A DNA stretch of 17,757 bases from Spirogloea muscicola (lineage: Eukaryota > Streptophyta > Zygnematophyceae > Spirogloeales > Spirogloeaceae): NCBI GenBank assembly GCA_009602725.1, contig WELB01000086.1, positions 52,119 through 69,875 of the forward strand. Direction: 5' to 3'. Numbering within the stretch: position 1 is the stretch's first letter; each line of letters begins with the position of its first letter. Positions 10,745 to 17,757 of this stretch are shown piece by piece. The notes below the pieces were generated by a model. It was not told the origin of the DNA. It searched no databases and was given only the letters and a program-made list of their open reading frames with translations. Position numbers and translations under genes: made by a program.

Positions 10745-10776
10745 AGCTGGCTGTTACAGCTGAACAGCAGCCAGCT
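10745..10776. repeat. Perfect 9-base inverted repeat (hairpin)
   Basis: AGCTGGCTG at 10745-10753 is the exact reverse complement of CAGCCAGCT at 10768-10776, with a 14-base loop containing CAGCTG. It lies between two R3 copies and shares the GGCTG/CAGCC arms of the R1 core. It is not followed by a T-run and is not a recognisable terminator. Confidence 0.6.
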
Positions 10777-10827
10777 GCCCACGGTCTTGGCGATCATCTG
10801 GCTGCTTTACACACAAGCGGACGGGGG

Positions 10828-10945
10828 CTTGAGGAAGGCGTGCAGTGCGCATGAAAGGAAAGGGAGGCCATATCAAGCCAATGCACTGTTCAGGCAAAGC
10901 TAGTGGGAAGAGCGTGGAGTGGAGGCCTATGCTGTAAGGCAACTG
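10828..10945 (+). repeat. Dispersed repeat R3, copy 3
   Basis: It carries GAGGAAGGCGTGCAGTGCGC, ATGAAAGGAAAGGGAGGCC, TCAAGCCAATGCACTGTTCA, GGCAAAGCTAGTGGGAAGAG and GGCCTATGCTG. It extends farther rightward in parallel with copy 4, so the unit is at least about 110 bases long. Confidence 0.75.
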
Positions 10946-11009
10946 TATGACAAGCCGGCTGCGAAGTAGGCTCAAAGCAGTAGCTCTACCAAGGAGAAGA
11001 AGCAGCTCT

Positions 11010-11240
11010 ACAAACTGGGGCGAGCACAGTGAGAAGGCAGCCCATCGACAATTGAACAAGGTCCAAAGAAAGAGGAAAGAAGAGAGAAACAGCTCAAGGT
11101 CCAGTGGAGGCGATGTGGCATGGAAGAGGAGAAGCAGCTGTGAGAGTGGCTGTCTGAAGAAAGTGGGTCTTCCGGGGGCGATGGCTGTGAAAGGCCAGCC
11201 CGAAGAAATTCGACGAGGTCCGAAGGCCCCGAACGCGCTG
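11010..11240 (+). repeat. R1 modules, plus-oriented, including the best-preserved copy
   Basis: A diverged copy is at about 11020-11075 (GGGGCGAGCACAGTGAGAAG, GCAGCCC, then TTGAACAAGGTCCAAAG). The clearest copy in the window is at about 11168-11230: GTCTTCCGGGGGCGATGGCT, GTGAAAGGCCAGCCC, then GACGAGGTCCGAAGG. An extra GGCTGT core lies between them near 11150. Confidence 0.8.
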
Positions 11241-11300
11241 ATACATATGACGAAGTAAGTATCATGTACTTATCATGTAGGATATTTACCTAGTGATCTT

Positions 11301-11440
11301 CAACGAGAGAAGGCGCGCGGTGCGCATAAACTTGAAAGGGTGGCCAGTTCGATCTTATACATTGTTCTGGCAAAAAGCTAATGCAAGAAGTGGGGCTACA
11401 TGAAGCGAAGCCCTATGCTAAGGTGGCTGGGGTACTAGGG
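11301..11440 (+). repeat. Dispersed repeat R3, copy 4 (longest)
   Basis: It carries GAGAGAAGGCGCGCGGTGCG, TGAAAGGGTGGCCAGTTC, TATACATTGTTCTGGCAAA, AAGCTAATGCAAGAAGTGGG and CCCTATGCTAAGGTGGCTG. The last block recurs at 11682-11699 (GTATGCTAAGGTGGCTGAG). It abuts an R2-like segment. Confidence 0.75.
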
Positions 11441-11660
11441 TGGTTTGGGTTACTGAGTGTTAGGTAGCTACTTGCTTCCTTGTGTGCTGTAGCGCTGCAC
11501 TGGCCCCTTCGGACTTAATTAATTCTGTTTCATGGTTTCTGGGCTGGCCTCTCCCAGCCAATTCAATTCTTTTCGGGCTGGCTTTTCACTTCTTCTTCTT
11601 CTTCGCTTTTCACAGCCCTTGCCCCGATTGGGAGTGCCACTTCTCCCAGCCACCGCCCCC
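11440..11660 (+). repeat. Dispersed repeat R2, diverged copy c, with R1 cores
   Basis: GGGTTACTGAGTGTTAGGTA, GCTACTTGCTTCCTTGTGTG and CTGGCCCC match the order of blocks in R2 copies a and b. They are followed by TTCTGGGCTGGCCTCTCCCA and a second GGGCTGGCTTTTCAC core. It is more diverged than the a/b pair. Copy orientation is the same as at 3964. Confidence 0.65.
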
Positions 11661-11689
11661 CCTCTCATGGAAGCGTCTTTCGTATGCTA

Positions 11690-12010
11690 AGGTGGCTGAG
11701 ATCAAGGTGGTAGGGGCTGTCAGAGATGCGCCGAGCGGCACCGGCCGCCCACGCGGGGTGCACACGCCGAGGGACGCCCTGGCTGGCTCTGCCGTGGTCG
11801 GCCCCGGGGCGGGGGCGCCGCGCGCGCCGGGCTTCCTGGGGAGGTGAGGGGGGGAGGCGGGGCTAAGGGGAGGCGGCCTGACTGCGACCGAGCAAGCGCC
11901 TGGGAGGGAGGGCGGGGGGGCATGCTGTCCCGCGTGCGGACGGGCAGCGGCGGGAAACCCGAGGCGCGCGCCACGAACGCGACGGGAGCGACTGCCTCCC
12001 TCCCTCCTCC
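11690..12010. other. GC-rich segment without a recognisable gene
   Basis: Very GC-rich DNA open on both strands (11482-11847 plus, 11610-12128 minus). Neither product has a recognisable motif, and both frames run into repeat DNA at their ends, so I treat them as composition artefacts. Confidence 0.5.
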
Positions 12011-12019
12011 TTCCGCTCA

Positions 12020-12236
12020 GTGAGAGAGTGGCTCGCCCATTGAGGATAGGGGCTGGAAAAAGCCAGCCCAGAAAAGAATGTACAAAGGACGAGACGGGGC
12101 CAGGGGAAGTACGAAGAACAACAAGCACAGAAAAGAAGCGAAGCAGCTACGAAGCACTCAGTAACCCCTGCTAAGCAGCCTCAGGTCAGAGAGACTGGGT
12201 TCCTGGAAGCGGGTCCCCTGGCCAGAGCCAGAGGCA
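12020..12236 (-). repeat. Dispersed repeat R2, copy b (inverted relative to copy a)
   Basis: This is the reverse complement of the 3964-4254 repeat: GGCTCGCCCATTGAGGATAG, GGGCTGGAAAAAGCCAGCCC, GGCCAGGGGAAGTACGAAGA, AAGCAGCTACGAAGCACTCA, GTAACCCCTGCTAAGCAGCC and GAAGCGGGTCCCCTGGCCAG. It lacks the R3-containing stretch found in copy a. Confidence 0.8.
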
Positions 12237-12314
12237 GCAGCGAGGGCTCTGCCTGCACGCAGGTGCAGCGCGCGGGCCATAGACCTCTGCAGCGAGACGG
12301 CCAAGCAATCCGGC

Positions 12315-12495
12315 TCCTTCAGACCTTGTCCGTTCCTTTGGGCTGGCCCCTCCCAGCCACCACTTAATCTGGCCGTGCTTGCTTTGTGTTGAAGTTGCTG
12401 GGTTTCCGTTCAGCGTCGTTCCACCACCCTGTGACAGTATTTCCCAAAGAGGCCAGCCCAAAAGAATGTACAAAGGCAGAAAGGAGCCGTAAGGC
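12315..12495. repeat. R1 modules in opposite orientations
   Basis: A minus-oriented copy is at about 12322-12358 (GACCTTGTCCGTTCCTTTGG, GCTGGCCCCTCCCAGCC). A plus-oriented one is at about 12443-12478 (CAAAGAGGCCAGCCCAAAAG, AATGTACAAAGG). They form a head-to-head pair just upstream of the gene starting at 12760. Confidence 0.75.
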
Positions 12496-12759
12496 GCAGA
12501 AAGAATGGAAAAGCATACAAGGCGCAGGAGGAGGTTGGGAAGAGTATCACTCGTCGGTGCAAATCCGTCACGGCGACGGCCGCTGGACGTGCCGCCTGTC
12601 GATGAAAACAGATTAGTGTCGGTCGGCGAGTACCGCGACGGTTCGGACTCCGGAGAGGGGGGCTCAGTCGGGCGCAGCGAAGGCCGCAGCTAGCAGGAAG
12701 GAGAGAAGAAAAGAAGAAGACCGCAGGGGGCCTCACGGGCGGCCCGCCGTGGGGCCGCC

Positions 12760-14927
12760 ATGGCGGCGCTCCACCACCGCCAGGCGCTGCCGGCGATCCC
12801 CGAGAACAAGGCCGTCGTCGCCAGCGGCGCGTTGGACCGCCCGGGCGAGCGCGAGGCCCGCGCACTCCTGGCCTTCGCTTTGGATAGTGGCGGCGCTGGC
12901 GCCGACTTCCTTTCCGGAGGCGAGCGCTGGAAGCCTCCGGCAGCCGACGCCGAATCTGATGGAGAAGCGGACGCCAATGCCGCCTCCGCCGTCAGTGGCG
13001 ACGGTGATAAGCAGTCCCGGGGCGCCGTGGCGTACCTGCTGAGCCTGGTGAAGCTGGCCCGCGGCAGGGGGCCCGGCTTCGGCAACGACAGCCCCCCACG
13101 GACGGCAGTGCTCGACGAGGTGGCCCGAACGTGCGACGACGGCGTCAACGATGGCGTCGGCAGCAGCGGCAATGGCGAGGACTCGCCGCCTTTGACGACC
13201 CTGCGCAGCACTCTGGCCAGCCTGCTGGCGGCGGACGGCGCGCCCGATGTGGCCGCCCTCACGGAGCTGCTGGGAGGCATCGACGGCGCGCCGGTGGTGG
13301 AAGGCGTCGCGGCCAAGGACCCACAGGATGCCAGCGGCAATGGGCTGTCGGAAAGCGTGGCCGTCGACATCCCAGCCGACTGTGGCGGCGCACCGCATGC
13401 CGGAGACTATGGGTCGTGCCTCAGCAGGCGGTGCAGGGGCCAGGTACAGCTCCCCATTTGCCTCATCCTCATCCTGCAGTGACCCACCAAGACGTCAAGA
13501 AGGTGGCAGCCGCTTGGCAGCGTGCGCCTGGCGGCTCTGGCAGTTCTCGCATCTTGCCTCCTCACCACAGCAGTCCCCCTCTGTCGGTGCTGACCCCGTG
13601 GGGATTCTGCAAACCAAAAGCACTGACCTCTTCTTCCATTCATGACAACCAGGTTGGCCTAGGCCGGCGCTGCCTGGAGTACGCCTTCTTCATCGCGAAT
13701 AACGCCGTTGTCCTGGGCATAGTCGCGTGCGCCACCATGCTGACAGAGCATTTGGTCAGCAACAACGCGGCGTGGATTGCTGTTCTTGCAGTAGGTAAGT
13801 CAGCGTTAGAGTTGCAGGAGCTGGGCCGTGCATGACCGCACCTTTGCAGCACTGGACCCGTCCCTGGAAAACATGCGCGGATACATCCACACTGCCAGTA
13901 CTAAGCAGTGATGTAAAGAACTTCATCTTGCTTGACTTTTGTTAGTTGGTAGACTAGCTTACTGTGAACAGTCCACACTGATTGTTTGACGATGATGTCA
14001 GCCTCACAATGTCGTGCATTGGTGGCCAGGCGGTGGGGCATGGGCCCTGCTCCTTGTCGCAAATATTGCATTGGCTTGTCGGCCAGCCTCCGTGCTGAAA
14101 AGTTACCTGAAGAGCGGCAAGGCCGCCTGCCCTGGCGACTTCCTGCCAGAGGGCCACAGCGTGGTGCTGCAGGGAACGGTCTGCCTCCCAAAAGCGGGCA
14201 AGCCGTTATTTGCGACGGCAACCGACAAGGTGCTGCTGCAACACCTGCCAGTTTGTTGTCGCTGTCTACACATCGACACGGCAGCTGCAACACCTGACAA
14301 GACGGCTGTTCTCTTTGGACCGTGCAGAAGTCTGCGCAGATGCAATTATCTGCTGAATTGACACTGTCATGGTGAGGTGACCGTTCAGGGCCTGGTCGTC
14401 CTGGAGCGGAGGGCGGCGCCGCAGGGCCGGGGTGTGAGCGAGATGCTCCTGCATCAGGCGGCCGTGGACTTCTGCCTGGACGACGAGGTGACTGGCCAGC
14501 AGGTCACCGTGCTCGCTTCTGCGGCATCAATGGCCGGACGGCTCGCAACATACCTGCAAAGCGAAGTGGCCGTCAGCGGTGCCCTGAAGGCCGGGACGCT
14601 CGAGGAGGTCGTACATGAGAAGTAAGGGTCACCAACAACCAATTCCCTGCTAAAGTAGATGTTTCGGTCTCTTGCTGGTCCTCGGTGACTGAGCGGCAGC
14701 TCTGACCTGCGACCTGTACGGTTTTGCCACTACGCAGAAGCTTGAGGGTTGGCCAAGTGGTGCGCGTACTTGGCACTGTGAATGTCGACGTGGGCAGCAA
14801 CAGCGAGCTTGTCCTTGCGGCAGGGGAGGCACCACAGCGGCTCCCTCGGCTGCTATTTGCCTGGCGCGTCGTGCCTTTCTTCTGGCCTCTGTGGGTGGAT
14901 GCACTCGTTGTCGCAGACAACAGCTAG
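12760..14927 (+). CDS. Two-helix membrane protein, At1g16860-like, function unknown
   Basis: Five exons: 12760-13443, 13653-13794, 14030-14229, 14377-14621, 14738-14927. All introns are GT-AG, phases are 0, 1, 0, 2, and the lengths add to 1461 bases (486 residues plus stop). The start is GCCGCC-ATGG. Residues 1-228 are a soluble, low-complexity Ala/Gly/Asp-rich region. Helix 1 spans about 238-258 (FFIANNAVVLGIVACATML) and helix 2 about 269-291. The rest (about 295-486) is a globular part with three repeated-looking strands: GHSVVLQGTVCLPKAGKPL, AVDFCLDDEVTGQQVTVLAS and LRVGQVVRVLGTVNVDVGSN. This order, a long disordered N-terminus, a helix pair and a beta-rich tail with DFxxxD...SG and a final VxVxGxV segment, matches my recollection of the plant At1g16860-type uncharacterised membrane proteins. 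That family link is an inference; the gene structure is directly seen. The tail probably forms OB-like folds. No catalytic residues are evident. Confidence 0.85.
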
Positions 14928-15035
14928 CTGCGATCACTAAGCGGTTTCAGTGCTCGTACACCATGCTCAGCAAATATGGAACAAAGATCAGGAGGTTTCT
15001 GCCAAATTTCCGGCTCGATGCTAAGCTATCTTAGC

Positions 15036-15041
15036 AATAAA
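15036..15041 (+). terminator. AATAAA polyadenylation signal
   Basis: AATAAA occurs about 108 bases past the stop of the five-exon gene ending at 14927 and is the first such signal after it. Confidence 0.45.
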
Positions 15042-15514
15042 CCCCTGAGGACGGCGTTGACCTACTCTGAAGTTGGACACCACTTGTATACTGGTCAATA
15101 AGGCCTGATTGCATGCTCGCAAAAGCTGGGATGCATCTGCCTGCAACTTTAGCACCGCCAAGGGGCTCTTTGCTGAAGCGCAAAAAGGCACACTTATAGG
15201 TCAGAACGGTAGCACTAGGACAGTGCTTCAAGCTGCTTTCAGCTCCTGTGGAACATGCAGTGTCCACCCCTAAGCTTCGCTTTGTCTCGTGAAAGTTGCT
15301 GCAGTTGCAAACTTTGAAAGCAATGTAGTAAGGTGTATGTGGGAGTTGTTGTGTCATATTATTGGGGTGTAGCAGGTGGTCCCACCACTACCTACATTGT
15401 CGACCATTGGACAGTACAAGGCTACAGATGCTTGGAGGAGAACTGTCTTGTGAGTCTTTTGCCACGAAGATGCGCGCTTGCCAACAGCAAGAAGAGAATG
15501 CCCTCCAGAAAGGA
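15042..15514. other. Spacer without a recognisable gene
   Basis: Only short open frames on both strands, none with recognisable similarity. No repeats of the R1-R3 families until about 15515. Confidence 0.5.
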
Positions 15515-15660
15515 CACGATGGCTGTGAATGGCCAGCCCAAAAAAGTGGGCAAGGTCCAAAGGGGGGGAATGGCTGTGTTCGTGTTTCCAGGAAGGGGGC
15601 GATGCCTGTGAAAGGCCCTGTTTAAAAGACGAACGTACGAGGTCCGAATGAGCCAGAAAG
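15515..15660 (+). repeat. R1 modules, two or three plus-oriented copies in series
   Basis: The first copy is at about 15518-15562: ACGATGGCTGTGAATGGCCA, GCCC, then GTGGGCAAGGTCCAAAGG. A truncated core follows (GGAATGGCTGTG), then a third copy at about 15594-15655: GAAGGGGGCGATGCCTGTGA, AAGGCCC, GTACGAGGTCCGAATGAGCC. Spacing is about 80 bases. Confidence 0.8.
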
Positions 15661-16055
15661 CGAAAACCACACGGCTAAGCAACGTAGTTACTACAAATGG
15701 GTTCTCAAAATTCCCTACTCAGCAGCCACAAGTCAGAATGCTTTGCAGCCAGAAGTGTCACCGCGTCGAAACCTGGAAACAGCAGCCAAAGCGCGGCCTG
15801 CAAGCAGATGCGCTGCAAACGCCTGGCAACGCTGGTGCGAGAGTGACAGACGCAATTCGGAGTACCTGGGCGAGCGACCCAGCTCGTTCAGGGCTGCTCA
15901 CCTTGCTGGCCTTGACATCAGAGTATTGATCACCGTGCAAGCCGCTAGAAAACATGTCACCGTAACTCAAGAGCATCGATTGCTAGCGCAACGAAGTGGT
16001 CACTGTCAAGGTGGTCTACTTGCGCTCCTTGACGGGCGCAGCCTGCCTTCCCGTC
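15661..16055. other. Spacer without a recognisable gene
   Basis: Open frames exist on both strands (15743-16156 plus, 15758-15976 minus) but neither product shows recognisable motifs, and the plus one runs into the R1 repeat. I see no gene. Confidence 0.45.
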
Positions 16056-16158
16056 TGCCCGCCTGTGAGAGGCCAGCCTATAAGGAATATACGACTGGAC
16101 AAGGTCCGAAGGTGCTAAATGAAGGAGAAGCTTTGCCAGAAGGGGGCGAGGGCTGAAA
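16056..16158 (+). repeat. R1 modules, two plus-oriented copies, the second cut off by an LTR
   Basis: The first copy is CTGTGAGAGGCCAGCC at about 16063, followed by GACTGGACAAGGTCCGAAGG. About 88 bases later a second copy begins, AGAAGGGGGCGAGGGCTGAA, and stops at 16158 where a TGTTGAAG terminus begins. The missing right half is expected beyond the far end of the retrotransposon. Confidence 0.75.
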
Positions 16159-16380
16159 TGTTGAAGATAGAAATATGGTGAATCGGCGGGTCGGGGTGGG
16201 TGACCATCCCGACCGTCTAATTGGGCCGTGAGAGTCTCCCCTGGATAAGGGAGGCCTCGGCCACCCATCGGAACACCCTATATATATCTGAGGCCACGCG
16301 GTGCGCCCGTGCGCCCTAGCCATGGCTGCCACCCACCTTGGGTGAGGGCGGAGCCTGTGCTGTCAGACTGACTGACTGTC
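16159..16380 (+). mobile_element. Putative 5' LTR of the copia element (right border uncertain)
   Basis: It starts with TGTTGAAG, a common copia LTR start, and contains a TATA box about 120 bases in. The right edge is uncertain: the GACTGACTGACTGTCTGAG stretch near 16366-16384 probably marks the end of the LTR or the start of the leader. TGGCGCC at 16398-16404, directly before the gag ATG, might be part of a tRNA primer site, but I cannot assign the tRNA. No second LTR is in the window to confirm the borders. Confidence 0.45.
16279..16287 (+). promoter_or_regulatory. TATA box of the LTR
   Basis: TATATATAT about 126 bases upstream of the gag-like ATG at 16405, inside the putative LTR. It is the clearest TATA element in the window and agrees with rightward transcription of this end of the element. 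Confidence 0.55.
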
Positions 16381-16404
16381 TGAGATCTGAATCTGTCTGG
16401 CGCC

Positions 16405-16600
16405 ATGAGCGCATCTGCTTCTGTGCCGCCGCGTCGAGGGCGGTCTGCTGGGCCCATAGACAAGGGCAAACGTCCGATGGAGGACTTCAACTGGCGGAAG
16501 GAACAATCTGAGAACACTGACTACAACAGACAGGAACAGGTACAGGAGCAGATACAGGAGCGGCCAGCCCAGGAATTTCAACAGGTTATGGGCCCACTGT
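16405..16600 (+). pseudogene. Gag N-terminal fragment of the copia element
   Basis: The ATG at 16405 opens MSASASVPPRRGRSAGPIDK, then a charged and glutamine-rich segment (EQVQEQIQE) before reaching the strand switch. The open frame formally runs to 16671, but its last 20-30 codons are the reverse complement of the integrase frame, so the real gag part probably ends near 16600. Position just after an LTR with a TATA box supports gag; there is no zinc knuckle or other diagnostic motif in the surviving part. Confidence 0.45.
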
Positions 16601-17755
16601 CTCAGATGGCCGTAACGGGAAAGCAGAATAGTCTGGACTTCTCTGTTCATCAAACATTACATCTCTGCTGAACACCATCCTCCTGTTCTCAAGATCAAAC
16701 AACTTCCACGCTTTCACGTGTTCACCATATCCTACCATGACACACTGACGAGCCTTTGATTGCAACTTGTGTCTCATCTCAGTAGGAACATGCATCCACG
16801 CAGTACAACCAAATACCCTAAGGTGGGCAACCGTAGGTCTCTTTCCAGTCCAGAACTCCTGTGGCGTCATGTCTTTTACTGCACTAGTAGGCATTCTATT
16901 CTTCAGATAAACAGCCGTTGCGACTGCTTCAGCCCAAAATTCTGATGGTGTATAAGAATGAAATAGTAAGCACCTTGCAATCTCCATGACGGATCTATTC
17001 CACCTTTCCGCCACACCATTCTGTTGAGGACGATAGGTTGCTGTCAATTGCCTGTGTATACCCTGTTGTTTACAGAACCGTTCAAACTCTTGAGAAGTAT
17101 ACTCTCCACCATTATCAGATCTAAGAGCCTTGAGCTTCTTCCCTGTCTGCAACTCCACTGCAGCTTTGAAACGCACGAACTTCTCCAGCACCTCACTCTT
17201 GTTTTTCAGAAAATATACCTTGCTCCATCGGCTGGCATCATCAATGAAGGACAAAATATATCTGCTGCCCCCTAAAGAAGGTATTTGCATAGGACCACAG
17301 ACATCCGAATGCACCAGCTCCAGAAGTGTAGAAGCTCTATAGTGCTCACCAGCAAGCGGTTGTTGAAGATGGAGTTTCCCTTGAGCACAGCTCCGACAAA
17401 ATTCAGACTCAACATCTTGTGTAAGGGTATCTACTCCATGCACCATACTCTTCAGCTTCTTCATCCGCTGAACATTGGGATGTCCCAGTCGAGCATGCCA
17501 TTGCTCAAACGTCTTTTTGTCAGACTCAGAAACATTTACCCTGCCCTGAACCTGCATCTGTTTCTGCACCTGCATCTGTTTCTGCACCTGATTCTGTATT
17601 TCCACAGCCTGTACTTGCACCTGTCCGTTCAGAGTAAACAGATCTCCTGACCTGCGTCCTGTCAGAGTGGGAACACCAGATCGCGTGATAGTACAGATAT
17701 CTCTGTCAAAAACAACTTGATAGCCCTGGTCTAAGAGCTGGGAAACAGACAGAAG
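16586..17755 (-). CDS. Ty1/copia polyprotein fragment: protease end, gag-pre-integrase, integrase core
   Basis: The frame is open from the window edge (17755) and encodes 389 residues. It begins LLSVSQLLDQGYQVVF, the usual sequence just after a copia protease. Then come a glutamine-rich linker (VQKQMQVQKQMQ) and the gag-pre-integrase zinc module WHARLGH (His 87, 92) with CRSC (Cys 120, 123). The integrase core has catalytic acidic residues in HSDVCGP (Asp 151), RSDNGGEY (Asp 214) and NGVAERWNR (Glu 250), with the D-35-E spacing. The conserved copia end LRVFGCTAWMHVP and VMVGYGEHVKAWKLF is present. So the integrase catalytic triad is intact. After RDVMFDEQRSP the frame ends at a stop at 16586 where the element changes orientation, so reverse transcriptase and RNase H are missing here. 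Confidence 0.95.
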   Translation of the reverse strand, partial: LLSVSQLLDQGYQVVFDRDICTITRSGVPTLTGRRSGDLFTLNGQVQVQAVEIQNQVQKQMQVQKQMQVQGRVNVSESDKKTFEQWHARLGHPNVQRMKKLKSMVHGVDTLTQDVESEFCRSCAQGKLHLQQPLAGEHYRASTLLELVHSDVCGPMQIPSLGGSRYILSFIDDASRWSKVYFLKNKSEVLEKFVRFKAAVELQTGKKLKALRSDNGGEYTSQEFERFCKQQGIHRQLTATYRPQQNGVAERWNRSVMEIARCLLFHSYTPSEFWAEAVATAVYLKNRMPTSAVKDMTPQEFWTGKRPTVAHLRVFGCTAWMHVPTEMRHKLQSKARQCVMVGYGEHVKAWKLFDLENRRMVFSRDVMFDEQRSPDYSAFPLRPSETVGP

Positions 17756-17757
17756 AT

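Larger units (their letters stand above)
16159..17757. mobile_element. Ty1/copia LTR retrotransposon, partial and internally rearranged
   Basis: The left end is a putative LTR and gag start reading rightward (16159 to about 16600); the right part is protease-end, gag-pre-integrase and integrase sequence reading leftward (17755-16586). In an intact copia element these read the same way (gag, protease, integrase, reverse transcriptase, RNase H). No reverse transcriptase is seen. The switch falls between roughly 16575 and 16640, just after the conserved end of the integrase region. Possible causes are an internal inversion, a junction between two different copies, or an assembly error. The element continues beyond the window. 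Confidence 0.75.

Noticed and set aside
12690-13398. Antisense frames of 221-226 codons over the five-exon gene
   Set aside because: They are mirror images of a GC-rich coding exon; the plus strand has matching splice phases and downstream exons.
15743-16156. A 137-codon plus-strand frame
   Set aside because: No recognisable motif, and its last third is the R1 repeat ending at the LTR border.
5590-16158. CRISPR-like interpretation of the R1 repeats
   Set aside because: Copies are degenerate, in both orientations and irregularly spaced, and the window is eukaryotic with introns and an LTR retrotransposon.

Overview
This looks like a nuclear DNA segment from a green-lineage eukaryote, most likely a GC-rich green alga. 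Three of the recognisable genes are split by short introns (about 110-420 bases) with GT-AG ends whose codon phases match. Two genes end near AATAAA signals, and start codons sit in GCC-ATGG-like contexts. The protein types (EXO70 of the plant A1 kind, an At1g16860-like membrane protein, a Ty1/copia retrotransposon) point to Viridiplantae. I cannot name the species. The sequence is draft quality: it has single unknown bases at 4457 and 7032, and a pure poly-T run at the left edge.

Layout, left to right. 1-345: a poly-T tract and a possible first exon on the minus strand. 1216-3248 (minus): a multi-exon gene for a secreted-then-anchored type I membrane protein with signal peptide, cysteine-containing ectodomain, proline-rich stalk and one transmembrane helix. 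3964-4492: a dispersed repeat ending in a roughly 235-base (CT)n tract. 4493-6700: non-coding DNA carrying copies of a short palindromic module. 6946-7339 (minus): two exons of an EXO70 exocyst subunit with the rest of the gene missing. 7372-8521 (plus): a two-exon gene of unknown function, back to back with the EXO70 remnant. 8560-12700: no convincing gene, but a dense patchwork of at least three repeat families in both orientations. 12760-14927 (plus): the best gene model in the window, five exons encoding a 486-residue two-helix membrane protein. 15042-16158: spacer and more repeat modules. 16159-17757: part of a Ty1/copia element whose LTR and gag start read rightward while its integrase reads leftward.

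The genes do not form a pathway; they are independent eukaryotic loci. The two intact membrane-protein genes and the EXO70 remnant all touch the endomembrane system, but I read nothing into that. The least explained part is the repeat landscape. A module built on GGCTGTGAGAGGCCAGCCC recurs about 25 times. It appears singly, in short series, and inside a larger repeat (inverted copies at 3964 and 12236). The copia LTR appears to have landed inside one copy.
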